A stretch of DNA of 6,162 nt, taken from positions 1-6,162 of the forward strand of contig JADGQU010000156.1 of the NCBI GenBank assembly GCA_017881545.1. Reading direction: 5' to 3'. Below are positions 1-6,162 of this stretch, piece after piece. The stretch's first letter is position 1; each line of letters starts with the position of its first letter. The notes under the pieces were generated by a model. The model saw only the letters and a list, made by a program, of their open reading frames with translations, had not been told where the DNA came from and ran no database searches. Both the position numbers and the translations under genes were made by a program. The DNA comes from Gemmatimonadaceae bacterium. GTDB taxonomy: Bacteria; Gemmatimonadota; Gemmatimonadetes; Gemmatimonadales; Gemmatimonadaceae.

Positions 1-824
1 TCTTTTTCCCGCTCATCTTCGGGATGATGATGGGCGACGTAGGCTATGGCGTTGTCCTGGGCGCGATCGCTCTCATCGTGCACGCGCGTGCCAAACCCGG
101 GTCGCTGGCCCGCACAGCGGCGGAAATAGCGGGCCCATGCGCGGCGTTCGCTATCGTCTTCGGCGTGCTCTTCGGCGAGTTCTTCGGCGATATCGCCCGG
201 CGCACACTGGGCGTGCGTCCGCTGTTACTGGATCGCGAGCAGGCGGTGTTCGCCACGCTCGCCGCAGCGGTGGGTCTCGGCGTCGTGCACATTGTGCTTG
301 GGCTCGTGCTTGGCGCGGTGGCGGCGGGACGCAAGGATCCAAAGAGGGCGGTGGGCCGCGGGGTGTCGGCGTTGATGGTCCTGCTCGTCGTGGCTGCCCT
401 GCTGGCCGCGTTCAAGGTTCTTCCGGCGCGACTCTTCACGCCGGCCGTGATACTGCTGCTGGTCGCGTTCCCTGTCCTCGTGTTTGCGGAAGGGGTGCTC
501 GGAATGATCGAACTGATGACGACGCTCGGAAACGTGCTGTCGTACGCGCGCGTCATGGCGATCGGCACGGCGTCCGTGATTCTCGCGGTCGTGGCCAATC
601 AGATGGTCGGGGCCGTGGGGAGCACGGCGGTTGGCCTGCTCTTCGCCCTCCTGTTCCACCTCGTGAACTTCGCGATCGGGGTTTTCAGCCCTGCGATTCA
701 CGCGTTGCGTCTTCACTATGTCGAGTTTTTCGGGAAGTTCTACAGTCCCGGGGGCCATCCTTACGAGCCGTTCGGTCACGGCACGTTGTCAATGGTCCCC
801 GCCACCCAGGAGAAGTCAGCATGA
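1..824 (+). CDS. atpI: V/A-type ATPase membrane subunit I (a-subunit), C-terminal part; 5' truncated by the window edge
   Basis: This is the stator membrane subunit that forms the ion half-channels against the K ring. The frame is open from base 3, so the ATG at 24 is an internal methionine and not the start. The visible 273 residues are the membrane half of a protein usually about 600 to 650 residues long; the cytoplasmic N-terminal domain lies upstream. The fragment opens with the family hallmark FFPLIFGMMMGDVGYG and continues with about seven hydrophobic segments. The channel helix LGNVLSYARVMAIG carries an arginine at 549-551, matching yeast Vph1 Arg735. The last helix ends in HALRLHYVEFFGKFY, with an arginine at 708-710 matching Vph1 Arg799. 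The tail GGHPYEPF is also typical. The TGA stop (822-824) overlaps the K start by 4 bases. The family call is certain. Homologues are also named ntpI. Confidence 0.96.
   Translation, partial: FFPLIFGMMMGDVGYGVVLGAIALIVHARAKPGSLARTAAEIAGPCAAFAIVFGVLFGEFFGDIARRTLGVRPLLLDREQAVFATLAAAVGLGVVHIVLGLVLGAVAAGRKDPKRAVGRGVSALMVLLVVAALLAAFKVLPARLFTPAVILLLVAFPVLVFAEGVLGMIELMTTLGNVLSYARVMAIGTASVILAVVANQMVGAVGSTAVGLLFALLFHLVNFAIGVFSPAIHALRLHYVEFFGKFYSPGGHPYEPFGHGTLSMVPATQEKSA
808..813 (+). promoter_or_regulatory. Shine-Dalgarno site for subunit K
   Basis: AGGAGA lies 7 bases before the ATG at 821, inside the end of the subunit I gene. This spacing supports 821 as the start rather than the in-frame ATG at 827. 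It is the only clear purine-rich ribosome-binding site at any gene junction in the window. Confidence 0.8.
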
Positions 825-1042
825 GCATGTGGATAGCCATAGGTGCCGCCGCCGCGATTGGGCTCACGGCGCTCGCGACGGCGTGGGCCCAGTCGAAGAT
901 CGGCTCCGCCGGCGCCGCCGTACTCGCGGAGAAACCCGAGCTCGCGGGGACGGTGATCATCCTCGTCGCCATTCCAGAAACGATGGTGATCCTCGGGTTC
1001 ATCGTCGCGCTCTCCCTCATCCTGCGCGCCGGCGGCGGCTGA
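821..1042 (+). CDS. atpK: V/A-type ATPase subunit K (c-ring proteolipid, 8 kDa single-hairpin form)
   Basis: This is the rotor ring subunit, which binds the translocated ion and turns against subunit I. The protein is 73 residues with two membrane helices (about 3-23 and 43-68) joined by a polar loop with the family motif LAEKPE (35-40). It is thus the unduplicated hairpin form, not the 16 kDa four-helix form of Enterococcus hirae. The ion-binding carboxylate is Glu53 in AIPETMVILGF. From memory, the stretch from Gln24 to the end aligns well with the second hairpin of E. hirae NtpK, placing Gln24 at Gln110 and Glu53 at Glu139, both Na+ ligands there. The ATG start overlaps the I stop as ATGA and is preceded by a good Shine-Dalgarno site. 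Subunit E follows after 3 bases. Also called ntpK or subunit L. Confidence 0.95.
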   Translation: MSMWIAIGAAAAIGLTALATAWAQSKIGSAGAAVLAEKPELAGTVIILVAIPETMVILGFIVALSLILRAGGG

Positions 1043-1045
1043 GCG

Positions 1046-1654
1046 ATGGCCGAATCACCGGGCGCGGCTCTGCTCGAACAGCTTCGGCGTGACGCCCGCG
1101 CGGCGTCTGAGCAAAGCACCGCCGCCGTGCGCGCCGAGGCATTGCGACTCCGAAACGCCTCGGACGAGCGGCTGGCCCAGCTCCGGACCGCCGAGCTGGC
1201 GGCACGCGCGCGCGCGCACGCTGCCGCGCTCGACCGAGCCCGATCCGACGCGCGCACGCGCACGGCGCGCGAATGGCTTGCCGCGCGCGCCGATGCGCTC
1301 GATCGGGTATTCGTCGCGGCGCACGAAACGCTTGCCGCCCGGTCTGGGGAACCGCGATTTCTCGCTGCCGTCGCCGGGATCGCCCACGATGCGCTGGCGT
1401 ATCTTCCGCCTGGAGACGCGTCCGCACGATGCGCCGCGCCGCTGGCTCAGGCCGTGCGCACCGTATTCGAGTCGCAGGCGTCCGACCGACCGGGGCTGCG
1501 CGTGATCGAGGACGATGCCATCACCACGGGAGTAGTGCTGGAGACCGCCGATCGATCGCTCGTGATTGACGCCACCTTCGCGCGGCGTCTCTCGCGCGAG
1601 AGAGCGCGACTCGCCATTGAGGTCGCGCGCCAACTCGAATCAGCCGGCTCGTGA
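1046..1654 (+). CDS. atpE: V/A-type ATPase peripheral stalk subunit E
   Basis: This subunit forms the stator stalk that links the A3B3 head to subunit I, normally as a heterodimer with a long helical G/H subunit. The product is 202 residues, the usual family size. Residues 1 to about 95 are Ala/Arg/Glu-rich with no proline after residue 5, as expected for the long stalk helix. The rest is the globular head-binding domain, including the recognisable GVVLETADRSLVIDATF (162-178) and a final helix that matches the family ending (vdnTFearL...). The protein has about 30 arginines and no lysine at all, which is unusual for this normally charged, lysine-containing stalk. Identity rests on the C-terminal motif, size and position between K and C. 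Its TGA overlaps the GTG of the next gene. Also called ntpE. Confidence 0.9.
   Translation: MAESPGAALLEQLRRDARAASEQSTAAVRAEALRLRNASDERLAQLRTAELAARARAHAAALDRARSDARTRTAREWLAARADALDRVFVAAHETLAARSGEPRFLAAVAGIAHDALAYLPPGDASARCAAPLAQAVRTVFESQASDRPGLRVIEDDAITTGVVLETADRSLVIDATFARRLSRERARLAIEVARQLESAGS
1202..1221. repeat. Alternating purine-pyrimidine (mostly CG) tract
   Basis: Twenty bases alternate strictly between purine and pyrimidine, mostly CG dinucleotides. The tract lies within the gene for subunit E and encodes an Ala/Arg-rich part of its stalk helix. It is best explained by GC-rich codon choice for Ala and Arg; any structural role (Z-DNA) is speculative. Confidence 0.5.
1588..1603. repeat. 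Perfect 16-base palindrome inside subunit E gene
   Basis: TCTCTCGCGCGAGAGA equals its own reverse complement and does not extend further on either side. It lies about 50 bases before the end of subunit E, within codons for Leu-Ser-Arg-Glu-Arg. It has no loop, so it is a poor RNA hairpin, and no T-run follows, so it is not a terminator. It may simply be chance in GC-rich coding DNA. Confidence 0.6.
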
Positions 1655-2667
1655 CTGACTGGGGCGACCTTGTTGCGCGCGCGGGCGGCCTTTCAACGCA
1701 TCTGCTTTCAGCGACACAGTTGGCGCGGCTTGCCGACTGTGTCGACCTGCCCGCGTTTGCCGCCCTCGCCGCCGAGTACGGTGCGATCGAGCCGCTCGCC
1801 GACCCACGTGTCGCCGAGCCGCACGCCCTGGAGCTGGCGGCACGACGGCGTGCGACGCAGCGGTTCGCACTCATCGTTCGCTGGGCGCGCGAGCGCATCA
1901 CAGCACTCACTCCGCTCATCGACGATGAGGACCGGCGGGCGGTGCGCGCCCTCGCTCGCGGCGCCGTTGGGGGAATACCGGGACCCGAGCGTATGGCCGG
2001 ACTCGTTCCAACGCCGTTGCTCCCCGTCCGCGCGCTCGAAGAACTGTCGCGCGCCGGCGACCTCGCAACCATCGGTGCCCTCCTCATTGCGTGGCGGCAC
2101 CCGTTCGGCACCGTGGTGAGCGAGGAGGGCACGCGCCAGACTGTGGACCTCTTTCGGTTCGAGGTTGCGCTTGCACGCGCGTCGGCTCAGCGCGCCCGCG
2201 CGTGCGCGGGGAGAGCGGATCCGGCGATGCGTCACTACGTCGAGCGCACGATCGACCTCGAGAACCTCTCCGCTGCGCTCGTGCTCGCCGGCCACCATAC
2301 CGACGCATTACCAGCCTCGGTGTTCATATCTGGCGGCGCTATCGTCACGCTCGATGATCTGGCATTCGCCGCAGACAACGCGAGCCCGGACGCGGTCGCG
2401 CAGCATCTATCGACACGCGTTCGCGCCGCGCCGCCCCTCCTTGCCGCGCTGCATCCTGGGCCGCGCACCGCCGCTGATGCCGCGCTCTCCGCGATGATCG
2501 GCGAATTCCGCCGGCGCTCTCTTCGCGAACCTGGCGGACTCGCCGCCGTGATCGCCTTCTGGCTCCGACAACGCGCCGAACTGCAAGCACTCCAACAGAT
2601 CACGTGGCGGATCGCGATGGGCGTGCCACGCAAGCAGCCCGCCGATCTCGCTGGGGCGCTCGCGTGA
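1651..2667 (+). CDS. atpC: V/A-type ATPase subunit C (central rotor socket, homologue of eukaryotic subunit d)
   Basis: This subunit sits on top of the K ring and couples the D-F shaft to it. The product is 338 residues, close to the usual 320 to 350, mostly helical and soluble with no signal or membrane segment. The family diverges strongly, but two repeats of its fold are visible. YVERTIDLENLSAAL (196-210) matches the typical D-x-x-N-L core. EPGGLAAVIAFWLRQRAEL (293-311) followed by QQITWRIAMGVP matches the common ending in which a helix with aY...EirNlr is followed by I...g.p. The start is GTG at 1651, within a GTGA overlap with the stop of E; the N-terminus then reads MTDWGDLVARAGGL, which fits the family. 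It contains a single lysine. The next gene again overlaps by GTGA. Also called ntpC. Position between E and F makes the call secure. Confidence 0.9.
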   Translation: MTDWGDLVARAGGLSTHLLSATQLARLADCVDLPAFAALAAEYGAIEPLADPRVAEPHALELAARRRATQRFALIVRWARERITALTPLIDDEDRRAVRALARGAVGGIPGPERMAGLVPTPLLPVRALEELSRAGDLATIGALLIAWRHPFGTVVSEEGTRQTVDLFRFEVALARASAQRARACAGRADPAMRHYVERTIDLENLSAALVLAGHHTDALPASVFISGGAIVTLDDLAFAADNASPDAVAQHLSTRVRAAPPLLAALHPGPRTAADAALSAMIGEFRRRSLREPGGLAAVIAFWLRQRAELQALQQITWRIAMGVPRKQPADLAGALA

Positions 2668-2990
2668 GTCTGCGTGTGCGCGTAATCGCCAGTCCGGGGT
2701 TCGCCACCGGGTTCCGGCTCGCCGGTTTTGCCGTCGACGAAGTGTCGACCCCGCGTGAAGCGTTCGATCGCTTCGTCGCCGCGCTCGCGCAAGCTGACCT
2801 TGGAATCCTGCTGGTTGAACAGCGACTCCTCGACACGCTGCCCACCGCCGTGCGCCGCGGCGCCGAGCGTAGGCCGGTGCCGGTGCTGGTACCCATTCCG
2901 TCGCCGGCGTGGGCCGGGCAGAAGGCCGACGAGAATTTCATTCTCGAGCTCCTGCGACGGACCATCGGTTACCGGGTGCGCTTGCAGTGA
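2664..2990 (+). CDS. atpF: V/A-type ATPase central stalk subunit F
   Basis: This small rotor-shaft subunit binds subunit D inside the A3B3 head and, in studied homologues, influences ATP hydrolysis. The product is 108 residues, the normal family size (about 100 to 110). It shows the N-terminal Rossmann-like domain with GFRLAGFAVDEV (16-27), LGILLVEQRLLD (46-57) and PVLVPIPSP (73-81), followed by the C-terminal helix ELLRRTIGYRVRL that contacts D. The start is the GTG at 2664 in a GTGA overlap with the C stop, because the strand begins RVRVIASPGFATGFRL exactly there; the upstream in-frame ATG at 2604 would add 20 residues unlike the family. In Enterococcus nomenclature the equivalent is NtpG, so the letter F can mislead. 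The next gene overlaps by GTGA. Confidence 0.94.
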   Translation: MSLRVRVIASPGFATGFRLAGFAVDEVSTPREAFDRFVAALAQADLGILLVEQRLLDTLPTAVRRGAERRPVPVLVPIPSPAWAGQKADENFILELLRRTIGYRVRLQ

Positions 2991-4741
2991 CAGCGTCGAT
3001 AATTCGGGTCGCCGGGTCGCTCGTGGAAGCGTCGCCCCTCCGCGGCGCTCTCTACGAGATGGCCTTGGTGGGTGAGCGCCGTATCCGTGGCGAAATCATC
3101 CGTCAGCGCGGTGACATGGCAACTCTACAGGTCTACGAAGACACGATGGGGCTCGCGGTGGGGGAGCCGGTTGAACCGCTCAACACTGCTCTTAGTGCGC
3201 AACTCGGGCCGGGATTGCTCGGCGCCGTGCTCGATGGCATCGGCCGGCCACTGGCCCGCGTTGCGGAGGCGACCGGCGACTTCATCGCGCCAGGTGCGAA
3301 CGCCGACATGCTCGACGGATCAAAGAAGTGGCGGTTCATCGCGACGCGTACGGCGGGCGACCACGTTGATGGGGGCGACGTCCTCGGCACCGTCGAAGAG
3401 CGCGCGGGTATCCCACATCGCGTGCTCGCACCTCCGGGCCGGTCAGGAAAACTCGGCGCGCTTTCGAGCGGTGAGTTCACGGTCAGCGAGTCCATCGGCT
3501 CGTTTGAGGATGGCACGCCGCTCTTTCTTGCCCATCGCTGGCCCGTTCGCGTGCCCCGGCCCATTGCGGAACGGCTGCCCACGACGCGGCCGTTTGTCAC
3601 CGGCCAGCGCGTGTTCGACCTCTTCTTTCCGGTCGCCGAGGGCGGCAACGCCGCGGTTCCCGGGGGCTTCGGCACGGGAAAGACGATTATCGAACAATCG
3701 CTCGCCAAGTTTTCGGATGCAGATATCGTGGTCTACGTCGGGTGTGGCGAGCGGGGCAACGAAATGGCCGACGTTCTGACGGAGTTCCCGGAACTCATCG
3801 ACCCTCGAACCGGTCGGCCGATCATGGATCGCGCTGTGCTGGTCGTGAACACGTCGAACATGCCGGTAGCGGCCCGCGAAGCATCCATCTATCTCGGCGC
3901 CACCATCGCCGAATACTTCCGCGACCAGGGCAATCGCGTAGCACTCATGATCGACTCCACGTCGCGGTGGGCCGAGGCGCTGCGCGAAATGGGTGCGCGG
4001 TTGCAGGAGATGCCGGGCGAGGAGGGGTACCCGACGTACCTCGCCAGCCGGCTCGGGCAATTTTTCGAGCGCGCCGGGCGTGTGCGTGCGCTGGGCGCCC
4101 CGGAGCGCGAAGGCACCGTCACAATCATCGGTGCCATCTCACCGCCTGGCGGAGATTTCTCGGAACCGGTCACTCAGGCCTCGCTGCGCGTGGCGGGTGC
4201 GATGTGGGCGCTCGACCCCTCGCTCGCTCACCAGCGGCATTTTCCCGCCGTCGACTGGGATACGAGCTTTTCGCTGTACGCCGATCAGGTGACGCCCTGG
4301 TTCGCCGAGCATGGCGGCCCGGACTGGGCTTCGACGCGCGCGGCACTGCTCGCGTTGCTCGACAAGGAACGCGAACTGCGCGACATCTCAAGCCTCGTGG
4401 GACCCGAAGCGCTGGAAGACCGCGACCACCTCACGATGGACGTCGCCGCCATTGTGCGCGAAGGAGTGCTCCGCCAGAGCGCGTATCATCCAAACGACGC
4501 GGTGTGCGCGCCGTCGAAGACGTACGCGCTCGGGACGGCAGCACTCTCGCTGCTCAAGGCCGGCGAAGCGGCGCTCGCCGCGGGGGTGCCCTTCGCGGAG
4601 CTCGACCTCGTGCCGGCGCGACGGGCCATCGCTGCATTGCGTGACGCGAGCGAAGCCGACGTGCCGGTCCGCGTCGAATCGGTGCGACAGGCTGCCGCGG
4701 CACTCACCGTGCGTGGCGCGAAGCCCGTGGTGACCGCGTGA
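2987..4741 (+). CDS. atpA: V/A-type ATPase catalytic subunit A
   Basis: Catalytic nucleotide-binding subunit of the A3B3 head (ATP + H2O to ADP + Pi, reversible). The product is 584 residues, typical length. Order: N-terminal beta-barrel (about 4-70), the A-specific non-homologous insertion (about 110-190, including HVDGGDVLGTVEE), the P-loop GGFGTGKT (226-233, Lys232), the GER loop GERGNEM (Glu255 is the expected catalytic glutamate), a Walker B strand VALMIDSTSRW with Asp323, the signature EMPGEEGYPTYLASRL, and the C-terminal helical domain with LRQSAYHPNDAVC (495-507). The P-loop differs from the usual GPFGSGKT. I chose GTG at 2987, in a GTGA overlap with the F stop, because family homology begins at TASIIRVAG; the ATG at 2909 would add 26 unrelated residues read from the F gene. 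Also called ntpA. Confidence 0.98.
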   Translation: MTASIIRVAGSLVEASPLRGALYEMALVGERRIRGEIIRQRGDMATLQVYEDTMGLAVGEPVEPLNTALSAQLGPGLLGAVLDGIGRPLARVAEATGDFIAPGANADMLDGSKKWRFIATRTAGDHVDGGDVLGTVEERAGIPHRVLAPPGRSGKLGALSSGEFTVSESIGSFEDGTPLFLAHRWPVRVPRPIAERLPTTRPFVTGQRVFDLFFPVAEGGNAAVPGGFGTGKTIIEQSLAKFSDADIVVYVGCGERGNEMADVLTEFPELIDPRTGRPIMDRAVLVVNTSNMPVAAREASIYLGATIAEYFRDQGNRVALMIDSTSRWAEALREMGARLQEMPGEEGYPTYLASRLGQFFERAGRVRALGAPEREGTVTIIGAISPPGGDFSEPVTQASLRVAGAMWALDPSLAHQRHFPAVDWDTSFSLYADQVTPWFAEHGGPDWASTRAALLALLDKERELRDISSLVGPEALEDRDHLTMDVAAIVREGVLRQSAYHPNDAVCAPSKTYALGTAALSLLKAGEAALAAGVPFAELDLVPARRAIAALRDASEADVPVRVESVRQAAAALTVRGAKPVVTA

Positions 4742-6156
4742 GTTTCGTTCCGGAGCGCACGCACCGCGGAGCGGCAGCGGCGGCCGGACCACTGCTGTTT
4801 CTGGAGCGCACGCCGCGGGTCGCGCTAGGTGAATGGGTGGTCGTGCGGCTTCGCGGCCAGCCCGAACGCCGGGGACAGGTGATCGATGCCGGGGCGCAAA
4901 CCACGGTCGTGCAGCTGCTCGACGATTCCGTCGGGCTCGCTCCCGATCGCGCCGAGGTCGTGCTCACGGGTGAAGTGGCGACAGCGGTAGTCGGCCGCGA
5001 GCTGCTTGGCCGGTCATTCGACGGCCACGGCGCCGCCGGGGACGGGCTCCCCGCGCCGGTGGGCGAGGCGATCCGTCCGATCAATGGCGCGCCGATCAAT
5101 CCCGTCCGCCGCGACCGGCCCCACGATTTCATCGAGACCGGGATCAGCGCGATCGACGCGATGAACACGCTGGTGCGGGGGCAGAAGCTCCCCGTGTTCA
5201 GCGGACCGGGCCTGCCGGGACTCGAATTGGCGGCGCGAATCGTCGAATGGGCGCGCGCCCCCCACGGTGAGCCGTTCGCCGTCGTGTTCGCCGGCGTCGG
5301 GATCACTGCGCGCGAGACGCGCGAGTTCGTCGAACGGGTACGTGAGAGCGGGGCGATGCCGCGCACGGTACTCTTTCTCAACGAGGCCGCGCATCCAGCC
5401 GTGGAGCGCATCATGGCTCCGCGGCTGGCGCTCACCACTGCCGAGCACCTGGCGTTCGATTGCGGCATGCACGTCCTCGTGGTCATCGCCGACATGACCC
5501 ACTACTGCGAAGCTCTGCGCGAGATCGCCACGGCGCGCGAGGAAATCCCGGGTCGTCGCGGTTACCCGGGCTATATGTACACCGACCTCGCGTCGATCTA
5601 CGAACGTGCGGGAATTGTGCGCGACAAGCAGGGCTCCATCACGCAGATCCCCATCCTCACCATGCCCGATGACGATGTGACGCACCCGATCCCCGATCTC
5701 ACGGGCTACATCACCGAAGGCCAAATCGTGCTGAGCCGCGAGCTACACCGTCGTGGCATCTGGCCGCCGATCGACGTACTCCCGTCGCTCTCCCGATTGA
5801 TGAGCAGCGGGATCGGCAAGGACCACACGCGCGCCGAGCACCGCGAATGGAGCGATCAGCTGTACGCCATCTACGCCCGTGGTCGCGAAGCTCGCACCAT
5901 GGCGGCGATCGTCGGTGAATCGGGGCTCCCCGCCGCGGATCATCGGGCGCTCGCTTTCAGCGAGGCATTCGAGCGGGATTTCATCGCGCAGCCGGCGGGC
6001 CGGCGAGCGCTCGACGAAACGTTCGACATCGGCTGGCGGCTGCTCGAGACGCTCCCCCGTGGAGACCTCCTTCGCATTGCTGACGCCACGTGGGAGAAGC
6101 GTGATGACGTTCACGCGACGGCCGACGTCTCCCCTTCGGCCCCGGCACCCAGCTGA
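4738..6156 (+). CDS. atpB: V/A-type ATPase regulatory (non-catalytic) subunit B
   Basis: Partner of A in the A3B3 head; it completes the catalytic interface but does not itself hydrolyse ATP. The product is 472 residues, a normal length. Visible are an N-terminal beta-barrel (about 12-80), the motif ETGISAIDAMNTLVRGQKLP, the degenerate P-loop SGPGLPG (155-161; usually SGSGLPH) which lacks the GKT lysine, PILTMPDDDVTHPIPDLTG (305-323), and DVLPSLSRLM with Arg353 as the expected arginine finger reaching into the A site (E. hirae Arg350). The C-terminal domain carries LYAIYARGREARTMAAIVGE and LDETFDIGWRLLETLPR. Just after the finger the usual G-x-G-x-GKTREDH is changed to GIGKDHTRAEH (358-368). 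The start is GTG at 4738 in a GTGA overlap with A; there is no Shine-Dalgarno sequence. The stop overlaps a possible D start. Also called ntpB. Confidence 0.98.
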   Translation: MSFVPERTHRGAAAAAGPLLFLERTPRVALGEWVVVRLRGQPERRGQVIDAGAQTTVVQLLDDSVGLAPDRAEVVLTGEVATAVVGRELLGRSFDGHGAAGDGLPAPVGEAIRPINGAPINPVRRDRPHDFIETGISAIDAMNTLVRGQKLPVFSGPGLPGLELAARIVEWARAPHGEPFAVVFAGVGITARETREFVERVRESGAMPRTVLFLNEAAHPAVERIMAPRLALTTAEHLAFDCGMHVLVVIADMTHYCEALREIATAREEIPGRRGYPGYMYTDLASIYERAGIVRDKQGSITQIPILTMPDDDVTHPIPDLTGYITEGQIVLSRELHRRGIWPPIDVLPSLSRLMSSGIGKDHTRAEHREWSDQLYAIYARGREARTMAAIVGESGLPAADHRALAFSEAFERDFIAQPAGRRALDETFDIGWRLLETLPRGDLLRIADATWEKRDDVHATADVSPSAPAPS

Positions 6157-6162
6157 TGGTCG
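6156..6162 (+). CDS. atpD: Probable start of V/A-type ATPase subunit D (3' truncated by the window edge)
   Basis: An ATG at 6156-6158 overlaps the TGA of subunit B by one base (TGATG), the same kind of coupling seen at the other junctions. Only two codons (Met-Val) are visible, so the product cannot be identified from sequence. Subunit D, the central shaft coiled coil, is expected here because D follows B in most operons with this gene order and no D gene is present upstream in the window. Confidence 0.4.

Noticed and set aside
44..598. Open frame of 184 codons on the - strand opposite subunit I
   Set aside because: Ser/Thr/Ala/Pro-rich translation typical of the antisense of a high-GC membrane protein gene; no family resemblance.
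137..820. Long in-frame extension upstream of subunit K from an ATG at 137
   Set aside because: The extension is the out-of-frame reading of subunit I, Arg/Gly-rich and meaningless; K starts at 821 with a Shine-Dalgarno site and is full length from there.
1043..1045. Internal promoter or terminator between K and E
   Set aside because: The gap is only 3 bases, with no T-run or stem-loop and no promoter-like sequence recognised around it.
1202..1221. Alternating CG tract as a Z-DNA regulatory element
   Set aside because: It is inside a gene and arises naturally from GC-ending Ala and Arg codons; nothing links it to regulation.
2604..2663. ATG at 2604 as an upstream start for subunit F
   Set aside because: It would lie within subunit C and add 20 Arg-rich residues; the family N-terminus begins at the GTG at 2664.
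2909..2986. ATG at 2909 as an upstream start for catalytic subunit A
   Set aside because: It would add 26 residues read out of frame from subunit F and unlike any A subunit; the GTG at 2987 fits the family N-terminus and the GTGA overlap pattern.
4704..5495. Long open frame of 263 codons on the - strand opposite subunit A/B
   Set aside because: It is a shadow of the GC-rich B gene: the product is Ser/Arg/Thr/Pro-rich with no recognisable domain, and the + strand gene is unambiguous.
5014..5724. Open frame of 236 codons on the - strand inside subunit B
   Set aside because: Low-complexity Arg/Asp/His-rich translation with no motif; explained by codon bias of the B gene.
1..6162. A previously undescribed system, mobile element or defence locus
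   Set aside because: Every base apart from a 3-base gap and the last few bases belongs to recognised V/A-ATPase subunit genes in the classical order; there are no repeats, integrase, transposase or foreign-looking segments.

Overview
The window is a continuous, tightly packed stretch of one operon on the + strand. It encodes most of a bacterial V/A-type (rotary) ATPase. In order it holds: the C-terminal part of membrane subunit I, ring subunit K (also called c or L), peripheral-stalk subunit E, central-stalk socket subunit C (the eukaryotic d homologue), central-stalk subunit F, catalytic subunit A, and nucleotide-binding non-catalytic subunit B. The window ends 7 bases into what is probably subunit D. 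This I-K-E-C-F-A-B-(D) order matches the well-known V/A-ATPase operons such as that of Thermus thermophilus. There is no intergenic DNA beyond 3 bases. I see no promoter, terminator, RNA gene, mobile element or CRISPR array.

The products form one machine. I and K form the membrane ion channel and rotor ring. C, F and the missing D form the central shaft. E, with a partner (G/H) not in this window, forms the peripheral stalk. A and B form the A3B3 headpiece. Key functional residues are present: two channel arginines in I, the ion-binding Glu53 in K, the P-loop lysine and GER-loop glutamate in A, and the arginine finger in B. The complex therefore looks intact and active. The sequence does not tell whether it makes or hydrolyses ATP in the cell.

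Translation looks strongly coupled. Successive genes share ATGA, GTGA or TGATG stop/start overlaps, and C, F, A and B all start with GTG. The one clear Shine-Dalgarno sequence precedes K, the subunit needed in the most copies per complex.

The DNA is GC-rich (about two thirds G+C by eye), arginine is used heavily in place of lysine, and GTG starts are common. This suggests a high-GC bacterium, with an environmental lineage such as Gemmatimonadota as one guess, but nothing here fixes the phylum. I found no evidence of a novel system. The points worth a second look are within-family details: Na+-type ligand residues in K, a variant P-loop in A, and lysine-free subunit E.
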